From: Bacillota bacterium
GTDB lineage: Bacteria > Bacillota > Clostridia > Lachnospirales > Lachnospiraceae
Length of the DNA: 64,000 nucleotides
Assembly (NCBI GenBank): GCA_023423335.1
Contig: JAFAFU010000030.1
Coordinates: 1-64,000 of the forward strand
Direction of reading: 5' to 3'
Shown here: positions 32,734 to 42,531 of the stretch, one piece after another
How the letters are laid out: each line of letters opens with the position of its first letter
Numbering within the stretch: the first letter of the stretch is position 1
Translations under genes and position numbers: made by a program
Notes under the pieces: model-generated
What the model was told of the DNA's origin: nothing
The model's database searches: none
The model's input: the letters and a program-made list of their open reading frames with translations, nothing else

Positions 32734-32762
32734 ATAATATCAGAGGGCGGGTATAAGTTCAA
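32734..32762 (-). promoter_or_regulatory. Promoter of the PH-like membrane protein gene
   Basis: On the minus strand TTGAAC, 17 nt, TATTAT; the start codon lies 33 nt downstream with GGGAGGAAC as ribosome site. Confidence 0.6.
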
Positions 32763-32813
32763 GAGAAGAGATTATATATAAGTGCAACTTATTATACATA
32801 TTAAACAAATATA

Positions 32814-35800
32814 TTAATAAAGATCGCCTTCATAATCATCGCTGTACTTTAGATCCGTATAATAAATGATGAAATCCCCAGCCTTTAGATGAAATACATT
32901 TCCTTTATTATCCTTCTTCTCCACCGGGGCTCCCTCCGTAACCCACATGGAGCAATTCCCGTTGTTAAGATAGTTGTTCCCATTGATATAAGAAAGATTT
33001 TCTTTACCGTTCTTGTCTATCGTTACGATATTAAAATTAACGATGATATATCCGCCGGTCAGCCAGAATTCTTCCCTGTAATCAATTCCATGACTCCTTA
33101 AGCAATCTCTTACATCATATCCTGTCGGTACGGCATGGACGTTTACGGGTATTTTATAGGTGCCGTACCACCTCTGCATATACTTTGACAGGTTAAGCTC
33201 CGTCTGGCCGGTAATCGACTGTACATCAATAAAAGAATTCAGCCGTGCAATGGAGGAGGCATACTCTTTCCCGATGAAGGTTCGGAACGAATTAAGTATC
33301 CGGATCTGGCTGTAGGAATACATGGTGCTTCTCTGGTTTGCTATTTTCGCATAGGTTGTATTCATAACAGCCGCCGTATTCGCTATCTCTGCTTCCGGTA
33401 TCCGGTTATATACGTTGCCGGTAGTACCGGATTGAATATTTACAAGGTCAATTCCCTCTCCCACCTTTACCAGGCGGTTATATTTCCCATTGATTTCTTC
33501 ATCATAATACAAATCCACCTGCCTGCGGTTTTTCCCTTCCCCATCAACATAATAGAAGATCGGAGTTATTTTTACCTGACAGGCATTGCTGTACATTTCT
33601 CCCGTCGTATCCAGCAGAAACCGGACCGCATAGCCTGTCTTTAGCACTCCCAGATTACTGTATTTGGGGTGGCTGCCGTTTACCAGGGGAGTGGTATATT
33701 TACTATTCCTTCCGGTTTCACTGCCGTACTGGTCCCGGGTACCCACGGTGTAGTAATATGCATAACTGTCATTGTAACCCGTGCGCTTTGTGCCATCCGC
33801 GGAGCCCTCAAAATATTTAAACAGCATGGTGTTCTTCTTCCGGAATACGTTCTCCCATTTGGGATAATCTGAAATATCATAGAGTGTCAGTCCGTAAATG
33901 CGTCCGGAGATCTGGAACTGCTTTGTGGAGACCGCAACATAGCTGTTCCGGCTGGAATTCCGTGTAGTTTCCGTCCGGTTCAGCTTATCCGCACCGTTTA
34001 CTGCCACGGTCCGAAATTCCGCCGTATAAATCCCCTCCTGTACCCACATGGGTACATAGAACCGATAGGTTTCCCTTCCCAGCACGATCCAGGTTCCAGC
34101 TTTAATATATTTGTCATTGTCATTGTTATTGTCCGCTGCCGTATCCAGATAGACATCAAAGGGAAGCTTCATCTCATTACGGATTATCCCTTCCTGCCTG
34201 GCGATATAGGAGATATACGCCGGATCTATCATGGACCTGGAGAAATCCCTGGTGCGGTATCCGGGCCGGCTGCTGTGCTCCAGGGTGTTTGAGATCATTA
34301 CCGAGAAGTCATTTAATGCCGTATCCGGGTCAAGGACAAGCTGAACTGCATCCGTGACCGGGGTAATTACCTGTGACCATTTTGTATTATCGGAATTGAT
34401 CACCGGAACACAGATCACTGGTGTGTGTATAATAATATCATTTACGCTTACATTGAATAAACGGGAGGAATAGGAGGCGTTTACGCTGGCCGGATGCAGG
34501 CGGTAGGATACATTCCCGGTTGAGGAATATGCACCATTTACCTTTAATGCGTCAACGATCTGCCCCTCGGTATATAATGCCTTATCCGGAATGATCGTAT
34601 TGGACTGCCTTAGGGAAGAAATATTAGGGGAAGAGGTTATTTTTGCCGACGGAGTATCCGAAAGCACTACACTGCCATCAAATATAAGAAGATCATTTTT
34701 CACCCGTGCCTCTTCCGTCATCCGGATGGCATAGGAGGTCAGGTCTTCAAATTCTACGGCAGGCCGGTCACTGGTATCGGATGTAACCGGTTCGGCGGCA
34801 TGAAGCACGATACCGGCTGTCACTTGCGACGGCGGAAGCACATGCTCCCTTAAGTCACTGCTGTGCCGGGTGGTAAGACCCGGAATATCAAGGTATGTAC
34901 CGTTTGCAGACAGCGTAACCCCTCCGCCCGGCAGGGAATAATTATATACATTTGCGGAATTCACCGGGTAAAACTCCAGGCTGACGATCTCCCAGTAGGA
35001 ATAGGCCTTCTCCACCCGGATCAGTTGGATATCCGTTACGATATCCGTGACCGGCTTTGGACCGCCGGCGGATTCCGGTGTGGCTGACATGTATTCCAGG
35101 GTATAATTCATCGTTACCGGCACGGTAAAGGTGATCTTTCCGGTACGGTTGGCGAGGGTATACCCCAGCAGGTAATCCTTTGTCTTAACATACACATACT
35201 GGCTCTCCGTAGTGGGGATGCCCAGCTCCGAGGTAAAATAAGAGCTGCTGTACTTATCCCCGTTGATTACCCCATATGGCGCCGGGCTGTCCAGGGGCAG
35301 GGTAATCGGCGCCGATGCCTCCGGTATTTCTACCTCCTGGGCGGCATCGTAGTATATTTTAAGCGTCACGGTTGATCCTAAAGCTGTGGCGGCCGGTATG
35401 CCAAAAGATGCTTTGGTGCCGGAGCCCTGGATTGTACTGCTGCCGGCGGATGTGATATAATCACACTCCCACCGGTTAAGATAATCATAGGACACCCGGT
35501 TAACCGACCTGGGGGACTGGATCGGTTTGCTGACGGCCTGGTTTCGTACCACCGTTTCGTTTGATATCTCATCAATCAATGCCCCGGTCCCGGACACCAT
35601 GATAACCCTAAGCTTTATTTCATCTGCCGTCGGCGCTTTATCATCATAGTACACCTTCACGGTGATTCTGTCCTTCACCCGGTCTGCCGCGGGAGCGATA
35701 AAGCTTACCGTTGCCCCGCTGCCTGTTTTAACGGTCGGGGATGTAGTGGAAACAGGGATGTACCTCCAGTCCCATTCGCCTGTAAAGCGATATGTCCTGC

Positions 35801-37184
35801 TCCCCTGGGTGATGCTGTCCGGGGCAGAATAATCATAGGTATCGCCGCCCTTGACCGATCCTGCAGCCAGGACCTTTATCTCGGTATCATTTGATTTATT
35901 TACTGCGATTACGGTTACTGGGATGTCCCCGGCCACCTTTTTATAATAAGCCTTCACCGTAATGACCGATGACTTTTTTACGTTTGCCGGCACTAAAAAC
36001 TCCAATGGCCCAAGTGCAGTATCCGATACTCCTTCTACTGCAGTCTCTCCTCCATTGCTTTTCTCATATATATAAGAGTAATATACGGTCTTTTTATATG
36101 CTATGCCGTCCTTACTTATGGTCGCATCAATATTCGCTTTGAATTTTACATTTACATCCGTTGTCCCCTCATATATCTTTTCCCGGATCATCTGACCGGT
36201 ATCCGCATCCACCGCATGAATCACGATCCCCGGTTTATTCTCATATACAACATATAGCTTTACCTTTGAACCCTTCACCGCATCCGGAAGGGGATAATTA
36301 GATATCACCCTCCCGGTCTGCTTATTATCCTTTTTAACCGCATTGCTTGTCCTGCTGGTATATTCACAGTACCACTCTTCCTTTGCCTTATAAACCACAC
36401 TATTCTTGGTATAGGTTTCCGGAGCCGTATAGGAGGAATTACGGGGATACTTCTCCATGAACATTCCCTTGTCACCGGACTTTAATACCCCAAGCTCATT
36501 GCCCTTCTCGTCAACCGCAACTACCTCTATATTAAAAAGGGTAGGGTAGACCTTATACTCATAATTATAATAAGATTTCAGGATCTCCGTGGTCGGATTG
36601 TCCCCCGTGTTATTCCACCCGGCGCCTCCGGTAATGTCTTTTCCCCTCTGGATCATCTCCTGGTATCCCAGGATATTGGTATATCCTTTGTACGCAATAT
36701 CGGTTGTACCGTTATATATTTCAAACTCATTATGCAGGTATACGGAGATATACCCCTCCTGGTTATCCAGCATGGCTGAGGTAACACCTAAATTAATCAG
36801 TGCATTGATAAAGTCCCGTTTCTGGATCGTATAGGTAGTGATTTTTTGATTTCCGACAGTTTCACTTTTTGCAATAACCGGAACAAAAGCCTTGTTGCTG
36901 ACAGTGAATGCCCCATTGATATTATATCGGTTCAGGGTCATGTAGTAGCCAGTAGTCCGGTACTTGATCCCGGAGGTTGCCGCATTATGCCTGCCTTCCT
37001 GGATAATCTCCGTATCTGTTACCATGACAGTCATTTGATATTCGTTTTCTGAACCCAAAGGAACTACCCATGTATCTGATTCTCCCGCTGCGAGAGCCTT
37101 TGTGAAAGTATAGAATAAGCCGCATAGGAACAGGGTGGAAAGTACAAGACATACTTTCCACCAGTTGTTTTGATACTTCTTCAT
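32814..37184 (-). CDS. Giant secreted surface protein (1456 aa), DUF5704-like
   Basis: Signal peptide (about 1-33). Residues 218-613 contain four tandem repeats of about 95-105 aa, each starting with a V-x-V-I-A-V type strand (VVAVDEKGNE, VIHAVDADTG, VIAVNKSNDT, RVIMVSGTGA), passing a Y-x-aromatic-W segment (EEWYCEYTS, GEWDWRYIP, RWECDYITS) and ending in a VKVYY-type strand. The C-terminal 700 residues are a large beta-rich domain without catalytic motif that I can see. It resembles DUF5704-type clostridial surface proteins (from memory). It follows the SLH-like protein gene by 3 nt, forming a two-gene unit linked to the Tad-like locus by position. Confidence 0.65.
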   Translation of the reverse strand: MKKYQNNWWKVCLVLSTLFLCGLFYTFTKALAAGESDTWVVPLGSENEYQMTVMVTDTEIIQEGRHNAATSGIKYRTTGYYMTLNRYNINGAFTVSNKAFVPVIAKSETVGNQKITTYTIQKRDFINALINLGVTSAMLDNQEGYISVYLHNEFEIYNGTTDIAYKGYTNILGYQEMIQRGKDITGGAGWNNTGDNPTTEILKSYYNYEYKVYPTLFNIEVVAVDEKGNELGVLKSGDKGMFMEKYPRNSSYTAPETYTKNSVVYKAKEEWYCEYTSRTSNAVKKDNKQTGRVISNYPLPDAVKGSKVKLYVVYENKPGIVIHAVDADTGQMIREKIYEGTTDVNVKFKANIDATISKDGIAYKKTVYYSYIYEKSNGGETAVEGVSDTALGPLEFLVPANVKKSSVITVKAYYKKVAGDIPVTVIAVNKSNDTEIKVLAAGSVKGGDTYDYSAPDSITQGSRTYRFTGEWDWRYIPVSTTSPTVKTGSGATVSFIAPAADRVKDRITVKVYYDDKAPTADEIKLRVIMVSGTGALIDEISNETVVRNQAVSKPIQSPRSVNRVSYDYLNRWECDYITSAGSSTIQGSGTKASFGIPAATALGSTVTLKIYYDAAQEVEIPEASAPITLPLDSPAPYGVINGDKYSSSYFTSELGIPTTESQYVYVKTKDYLLGYTLANRTGKITFTVPVTMNYTLEYMSATPESAGGPKPVTDIVTDIQLIRVEKAYSYWEIVSLEFYPVNSANVYNYSLPGGGVTLSANGTYLDIPGLTTRHSSDLREHVLPPSQVTAGIVLHAAEPVTSDTSDRPAVEFEDLTSYAIRMTEEARVKNDLLIFDGSVVLSDTPSAKITSSPNISSLRQSNTIIPDKALYTEGQIVDALKVNGAYSSTGNVSYRLHPASVNASYSSRLFNVSVNDIIIHTPVICVPVINSDNTKWSQVITPVTDAVQLVLDPDTALNDFSVMISNTLEHSSRPGYRTRDFSRSMIDPAYISYIARQEGIIRNEMKLPFDVYLDTAADNNNDNDKYIKAGTWIVLGRETYRFYVPMWVQEGIYTAEFRTVAVNGADKLNRTETTRNSSRNSYVAVSTKQFQISGRIYGLTLYDISDYPKWENVFRKKNTMLFKYFEGSADGTKRTGYNDSYAYYYTVGTRDQYGSETGRNSKYTTPLVNGSHPKYSNLGVLKTGYAVRFLLDTTGEMYSNACQVKITPIFYYVDGEGKNRRQVDLYYDEEINGKYNRLVKVGEGIDLVNIQSGTTGNVYNRIPEAEIANTAAVMNTTYAKIANQRSTMYSYSQIRILNSFRTFIGKEYASSIARLNSFIDVQSITGQTELNLSKYMQRWYGTYKIPVNVHAVPTGYDVRDCLRSHGIDYREEFWLTGGYIIVNFNIVTIDKNGKENLSYINGNNYLNNGNCSMWVTEGAPVEKKDNKGNVFHLKAGDFIIYYTDLKYSDDYEGDLY

Positions 37185-37187
37185 TCA

Positions 37188-38486
37188 TTATTTCCTTTCG
37201 ATAAAACGGTATAATTCGGGCGACCAATTAGTATAGGATACCCCGAAGAATGATCCGTCATTGCCGGTGACCGGAGATGAGATACTCACATCAAAAACTC
37301 CATTCACCCATTTCCCCAGTATATAATTTTCTATATCAGTATAACTGGTTCTCGAATACAGTACGCAGTTGTAAGGCCCCCACAGCTTCCCACTCAATTC
37401 ATCTGCCGTATAAAAGGTTTTTGTATTCGTCGATACGATACGGTAATGGATATAGCAGCGGATATAAAAAGAACCGTTGTAAAAATACAGGCTGGAGCTG
37501 TCAATGGCTGCCTTGTCACACTCCACGATAGTCTTATTCTTCTTCATCTCGGTCACATAGCGGTTCAGGAAATGGTATACCGTATCCGTGCTGTAATCAA
37601 TCTGGGCGTCCGCCTGGGCCATCGTTTCTACCCAGTTATCATCAATGGTACGGTAATCCACGTTGAAGGTGTTCCATACCGTGGTGCGTACCTTATTCTC
37701 CCATATCTCGTAGTAGTTCTTTTTTGCAGCATTAAAGTCATCGATTACGCCATACCTGGCCTTTGCCACGTCCTTCGGATAGGTGAAATCCTCGGGACTC
37801 ACCATGGGTACAATCTTACCATTAATACGTTGTGTTACTCCCTCAAACCTTAACTTTGCTTCATAATAATAATTTGGGAAGCTGTCCAGGATATAGGGAT
37901 ACATATATGCATTGTTCGGGAGCTTGGTTGTACGGATCAGCTGTCCGTCCGGGCTGATTTTCGCCCTGAGCGACTTATCCTTAAGCATCTTGATGCAGTT
38001 TAAGGCTCCGGTTTTTGTTACCTTTGTGGTCAGTTTAAGATTTCGGTCAGGTGCATAATCCCCATTGGAATATCCCTTTAAAAATCCCTTGGCGTACCCT
38101 TCTGCGATATCTTCTCTTTTAGACTTAGCCGCTTTGCTTATATCAGAAATTCTCTTCTCAATAACCGTCTTAACCAGTTCTTCCTCTACGGCAGATCCAT
38201 TCAAAAACTTATCGGCACGGTTAAGGAGAACCAGCATATCCCCGCGGGTAAGATTAGTAGAATAGTTTTTAAAATCCCCTTCTTTGATTATCCCAATATT
38301 TATTAACCGGGTAACATATCCGTCACCCTCTACTGCAGGCTGTAAGCCAAGCTCGGCCGCCAGGGATTTCGCAAATGAGCTAACTGTAATATAGGTCGTG
38401 GTCGCTTCTGCCTGCTGCACACCGTATTGTAATGGTGTAACCAAGGTTATTGCCAGAACTAAAATAATTGCCGTAAGTTTTTTCAT
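37188..38486 (-). CDS. Secreted protein with SLH-like N-terminal region
   Basis: 432 aa. Signal peptide (about 1-29) followed by two segments resembling S-layer homology modules: FAKSLAAELGLQ … TRLINIGIIKEGD … LTRGDMLVLLNRADKFLNG (about 38-97) and GFLKGYSNGDYAPDRNLKLT (about 135-155). The rest is a novel domain. It could anchor the 1456-aa partner to the wall (inference). A strong ribosome site (GGGGGGAGG) precedes the ATG. Confidence 0.65.
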   Translation of the reverse strand: MKKLTAIILVLAITLVTPLQYGVQQAEATTTYITVSSFAKSLAAELGLQPAVEGDGYVTRLINIGIIKEGDFKNYSTNLTRGDMLVLLNRADKFLNGSAVEEELVKTVIEKRISDISKAAKSKREDIAEGYAKGFLKGYSNGDYAPDRNLKLTTKVTKTGALNCIKMLKDKSLRAKISPDGQLIRTTKLPNNAYMYPYILDSFPNYYYEAKLRFEGVTQRINGKIVPMVSPEDFTYPKDVAKARYGVIDDFNAAKKNYYEIWENKVRTTVWNTFNVDYRTIDDNWVETMAQADAQIDYSTDTVYHFLNRYVTEMKKNKTIVECDKAAIDSSSLYFYNGSFYIRCYIHYRIVSTNTKTFYTADELSGKLWGPYNCVLYSRTSYTDIENYILGKWVNGVFDVSISSPVTGNDGSFFGVSYTNWSPELYRFIERK

Positions 38487-38520
38487 AAAAATTTTCCTCC
38501 CCCCATATCATGTACGTGAG

Positions 38521-38918
38521 TTATTTGTTTATCGTAGCAACCTGTTTTTTAATATAATCTCCAACTATATCCTCTTCGTCGTTTGCTAGGGTAAATAGAC
38601 AGAAGGTCTTACTCCAAAACTGTCTATTCTCCAATTTATCTGGTATATTGGTAAATTCCTTTTTAATGAGCCTGCTGCTGGCTGATTTATATACATTTAT
38701 AAATTTTGATATCTCGGTATTTGGGTGTGCCCTAAATTCCATCTCGAGTAAGTTCCCACGATTTATCCATGATATTTGGTTATGTTATAGTTTGGGGCTA
38801 TGTAATCAAATATCTCACCCAGACGGCATGAAACGTCCTCCGTTATTACGTATTTTAGATTTTTCACTGTTAGTACTAATCCATATAGTAGTACGAATAC
38901 TGAATGATTGTTATTATC
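38521..38918 (-). pseudogene. IS200/IS605-family TnpA transposase relic
   Basis: The 3' frame (38521-38742) encodes FRAHPNTEISKFINVYKSAS … FWSKTFCLFTLAN … GDYIKKQ, the C-terminal half of Y1 transposase TnpA. Upstream, another frame encodes NHSVFVLLYGLVLTVKNLKY … EIFDYIAPNYNIT, the N-terminal half. The two are out of frame, a stop follows, and the HVH catalytic centre between them is degraded. No TnpB partner is present. It is a dead insertion between the 432-aa gene and a 91-aa fragment. Confidence 0.75.
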
Positions 38919-38999
38919 CTTAATTACTGTATTACTCCCTCCATTTCTATCTAATATTGATTATAACATATCCTGGAAAAGATTTTAAGATAATAATTT

Positions 39000-39275
39000 T
39001 TACAAGATTAGTTTTGCAAAGATGTTGGTAACTATGCAATAAAGTTCTGTATGGTACCGAACACAAAAGGGTGAATGTTCATATCCATTATATTCAGGAT
39101 AGAAGTGGAGGTTTTTGGATAGGCGGTAATATAACTTTATATCCTTCCTACAACTGCACCACATAACCTTTGATCTATCACCAATCTGCTTCTTTAGAAT
39201 GTTGCGCTTTTCTATATCTATATAATTTGGAAAAACCTCTGTTCCATTAGATAAGGTAAACTTAACATTATACAA
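39000..39275 (-). CDS. 91-aa protein, possible N-terminal fragment
   Basis: MYNVKFTLSNGTEVFPNYID, then KVMWCSCRKDIKLYYRLSKN and HSPFCVRYHTELY: a possible zinc site (C-x-C … H-x3-C). The start is TTG, 10 nt after GGAGG. The abrupt hydrophobic end and the IS200 relic next to it suggest the 3' part of a larger gene was lost. Family not recognised. Confidence 0.45.
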   Translation of the reverse strand: MYNVKFTLSNGTEVFPNYIDIEKRNILKKQIGDRSKVMWCSCRKDIKLYYRLSKNLHFYPEYNGYEHSPFCVRYHTELYCIVTNIFAKLIL

Positions 39276-39445
39276 GCTTCTTCAACCTCCAATCCAACCG
39301 GGAAAATTAAAATATTTGGGATCTACATACTTCGTCTGACAATATTAAAGAGTTTTTTTGGCTCAAAAATGTAATCGTTGAATTTCACTTCTCTCTAAAT
39401 AACCGTAATAAATAAGGTACCACAAATTTATTTGTTGTCTGTTCA

Positions 39446-40465
39446 TTAGATAATGATGCTTGTTATGCTATCTTTCACCTTGATAAGCTGGTTGACACAG
39501 AATATTTTCTCCCCCTTATACAAACAAGGCATTTGCATCAGATCCGTAATTGCTTTATCAATAATTCTATGTGAACATTCTGGGTTTTCCCTAATGGCAC
39601 ATTCATAAGCATCATATGTTGCTTTAACTCGAAAGGAGTGTACGTCCCCACCGATTTTATGCTTGCAGATATATGCATTTATATCATTTAAATACTTTTT
39701 TGACTCAATTGGTTTATTCATTCGATTCACTATACTTATGACTAGTTCTGAATATAATCTTTCCAAGGCAATAATATCCATCACCTCATTACTTATTGAG
39801 GCCTTCAAATCTATCATTTCAAGTGCATGTATCATCCGTTCATGATTTCCAGTTTCGAGATGGTAATAGTACTCCAGTACTGCCTGATATGCAAGGATAT
39901 CGTTGTCTGCAAGATCCCCAGATAGACAGATTAGCTCTTCTCCGATCCATTTGTAAGTCATGCCTTCACCAAGACATTTGGCAATTATTAACTGTGCGTT
40001 ATGGCACTGTCTTGTAATACTGTCCATTTTCAGTAGGCGACAGCAGGCCTTGTCGTTGCATAGTCTCTTTGTATTTGGTATCCCATTCATAAGATAGAAA
40101 CCTATCCCTGAAACAAAGAAGCACCATGAATATACCCATAAAACCATGTCTCCGCATCTAAAAAGTATCCCAATGAGCCCTAAAAATGCCAGGAGCATAT
40201 TCATCCAGCATCCACTCATTGTGTAAACCCTTGCACCCGTTTCTATGGTTCTTGGGTACATGATGCATTGGTAATTAATTGAAGGCAGGAATTTAAACCT
40301 TATACCTTTCATATGCCGGACCACAGCAATATGGTTTACTTGAAGATGCAGGAACCGCCAGCCGGTTAAAAGTCCTCCTAACAGATGTCCCGCTTCATGT
40401 ATTATCAAATGTATCAGCAGTGATGCACCGATAGCAGGTAAAATATGTATCAGCATATTGCTCAT
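39446..40465 (-). CDS. M50-like intramembrane metalloprotease
   Basis: 339 aa. IHLIIHEAGHLLGGLLTG puts an HExxH zinc motif (HEAGH, about 24-28) inside the first membrane region; further helices follow (about 85-130), and NGIPNTKRLCND (about 128-139) is in the place of the second site-2-protease motif with its Asp ligand. The C-terminal 190 residues are a helical, TPR-like cytosolic domain. It may cut a membrane-bound regulator or pilin leader in the adjacent export locus (inference); no A24 prepilin peptidase is present in the window. Confidence 0.65.
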   Translation of the reverse strand: MSNMLIHILPAIGASLLIHLIIHEAGHLLGGLLTGWRFLHLQVNHIAVVRHMKGIRFKFLPSINYQCIMYPRTIETGARVYTMSGCWMNMLLAFLGLIGILFRCGDMVLWVYSWCFFVSGIGFYLMNGIPNTKRLCNDKACCRLLKMDSITRQCHNAQLIIAKCLGEGMTYKWIGEELICLSGDLADNDILAYQAVLEYYYHLETGNHERMIHALEMIDLKASISNEVMDIIALERLYSELVISIVNRMNKPIESKKYLNDINAYICKHKIGGDVHSFRVKATYDAYECAIRENPECSHRIIDKAITDLMQMPCLYKGEKIFCVNQLIKVKDSITSIII

Positions 40466-40487
40466 TTATTTTCACCAATCCTATGTT

Positions 40488-41194
40488 TTAAGAAATAACA
40501 CCCTTCCTGCCATCAGCCTGTATCAGCTTCTTTCTAAATTCCATCTCCATATATGATAGATCAAGTTCTTCTGCTAGGCTTATGAACTGCTTTGTAAACT
40601 TATAATCAAAATGCTTTTCGCAATTGGCTAATAGATAAGTTGTCACATCATTGCGACTTATCGGTTTTCTATATACTCTTTCCGAAACCATAGCATCATA
40701 GACATTGCTATGGCAATGATTTTTGCAAAATCAGATATGGAACTACCTTTTTTTCTCAAACCATAACCGCTTCCATCTAACTTTTCATGGTGATCCAAGA
40801 TTGCATTCAGTATTCTCTCATTTAAGTTGGTCTCCTGTTTAAGATAGAAGTACCCAGCTATGGAATGTAATTCAATTGTCTTCCTCTCATCTTCAGTCAG
40901 TGCATCTGCCTTTTCCAGTATGCACTTTGAAATAAATATTTTACCATAATCATGAAGAAGCGCTGCCGTAGATAATTCAATCATTTCCTGACATACTCCG
41001 TAATCGTATATCCCCAGTATCCCGGACAACAGTGCTACATTGGCAGAATGGATGTATAATTCATAGCTATAACTTCTGATCCTGTCAAAACATTTTTGAA
41101 TTTCACTATTTAGTAAGATTGGCTTACGGATGGCATCTAATATGATGTTTATAACCTTCCATTCTTGTTCATTATTACTATAGCCCATGTGCAC
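40488..41194 (-). pseudogene. HD-GYP-type phosphodiesterase broken by a 1-nt deletion
   Basis: The first frame (41194-40658) has HSANVALLSG, the HD motif in TAALLHDYGK and the GYP-type loop ILDHHEKLDGSGYG, ending IIAIAMSMMLW…. The second frame continues the family sequence exactly: VYDAMVSERVYRKPISR … FDYKFTKQFISL. Inserting one base near 40705 (GCA-ATGTC to GCA-GATGTC) restores ADVYDA. So a c-di-GMP-phosphodiesterase-like gene has lost one base, or the assembly has an error here. Confidence 0.8.
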
Positions 41195-41279
41195 TGTCCC
41201 TTCATACTCTTAAAAAAGTCTTTAAGCCTATTCATAATTATTTTTTTTAGGTATCCCTATGATATACTATGCCTACGTA

Positions 41280-41396
41280 TTAAAGGACATTTCTGTCATA
41301 GGTGTAATGTTCTTCATTGTTTAGGATTTCATTTTCTTCCCTTAATTTCTTTATATAGTTCCTTATTTCTTTTATCTCTAAAAATACTTCTGACAA
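41280..41396 (-). CDS. Possible 38-aa coiled-coil protein
   Basis: From TTG at 41396: LSEVFLEIKEIRNYIKKLRE then ENEILNNEEHYTYDRN and a TAA at 41280. The helical heptad pattern is protein-like, but the start has only a poor ribosome site (AAAGG 14 nt away). It lies between the 344-aa gene and the HD-GYP gene. The rest of the 250-nt gap is AT-rich. Confidence 0.3.
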   Translation of the reverse strand: MSEVFLEIKEIRNYIKKLREENEILNNEEHYTYDRNVL

Positions 41397-41444
41397 TCGA
41401 CAATTATCATCCCTTTCTCGATAAAGTTTAAATCATCATATTGT

Positions 41445-42479
41445 TTAATTAATCTCCGGTACTCTCGCCCCGTGCTCAATACATTCACAACAGTATGCAC
41501 CAATTTTGGCACATTCGTCTACGCTGTCAAAAACATCCTCCAGCACTGCGGTACTCTGGGCAAGCTTTTCACAGCCCTTTAAATGTGCCAGTAGATACCA
41601 GCTTTTTTGCTCCACATAATACACCGGTTTTTTTATGATGCTGGCTCCAGCCGATGTCACTTTGTTAAAAGTATAATTATTATCCTCTCCATAGGGATAT
41701 CCCTGGAATACAGCCAACAAATTCACATCATCCAGATAATCCGCCCACTCTTTCTCCTGTCCTGCTGGGAAGGAAAATGAGTAAGTGATCCCATTCCTTC
41801 TGGCTATGGAGTTATGCCTGCCGGTATAGTATGTCATAACATCCTCCAGAAGACTGATTAAGGCTCCTTTCTGAGCCAGCTTATACTTTTCGCCATCCAG
41901 TAGAAAGCTTTCCGCATTAGCAGTTCGAAACGGTGAATATTGCTCCGCTGTCTGTATCTCATGATAATCCAAAATCAGCAGTTCCTGATTGGCATTTAAT
42001 ATCCGGTTTTTATCATAGATGCTTACAAGATCCGTCAATGTAAAGTTATAGATAAAATTGTCATCCTGAAAAAAATAAGGCATTTTTTCCGACCACAACC
42101 GTTCTGAATAAGTATAACCGTCCGATGATCTGTAATCGTCATAGTAATATATATAATATCCATCGGAATCGCAAAGCAGGATGATCGGAATATACATCTC
42201 AAGCTCTGCCTGCGCATTGGCATCCGATATGATACCCATGGATGAATAAAGCGATCGGAAGAGGGTTGCTACAACCTCATCCTTATTAATTGTATTAGCA
42301 CCATGGGCTCCGGAGGCTGCCAGATAGTGAATAGCATCTGAAACAGCAGTATTCAGAGCAGTATTGAGTTCAGATTTTTCATTCCTCAATGATTTTAAAT
42401 GACCTACTGCCAGGTCCGTTTTTATTACAAGCGCTATAAAAAATATGACAAACAACAGTGTAAAATGGTGAATTCTCAT
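41445..42479 (-). CDS. Membrane-anchored protein of the Tad-like locus (TadE/F-like position)
   Basis: 344 aa. One N-terminal membrane helix (about 5-22) then a long extracytoplasmic domain starting with a helix (SLRNEKSELNTALNTAVSDA) as in pseudopilin stalks, and a repeated Tyr cluster DGYYIYYYDDYRSSDGYTYS. Cysteines near the C-terminus (AYCCECIEHG). It is the last gene of the 13-gene operon. No catalytic motif is seen. Confidence 0.6.
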   Translation of the reverse strand: MRIHHFTLLFVIFFIALVIKTDLAVGHLKSLRNEKSELNTALNTAVSDAIHYLAASGAHGANTINKDEVVATLFRSLYSSMGIISDANAQAELEMYIPIILLCDSDGYYIYYYDDYRSSDGYTYSERLWSEKMPYFFQDDNFIYNFTLTDLVSIYDKNRILNANQELLILDYHEIQTAEQYSPFRTANAESFLLDGEKYKLAQKGALISLLEDVMTYYTGRHNSIARRNGITYSFSFPAGQEKEWADYLDDVNLLAVFQGYPYGEDNNYTFNKVTSAGASIIKKPVYYVEQKSWYLLAHLKGCEKLAQSTAVLEDVFDSVDECAKIGAYCCECIEHGARVPEIN

Positions 42480-42531
42480 ATTCCGTTATATCCTTTCGTT
42501 ATGAGGACTATAATACTAATCTTTTCTGAAT

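Noticed and set aside
41150..41280. 27-aa frame (MNRLKDFFKSMKGQC…) just upstream of the HD-GYP gene
   Set aside because: No ribosome site and overlaps the HD-GYP start; too short to support.
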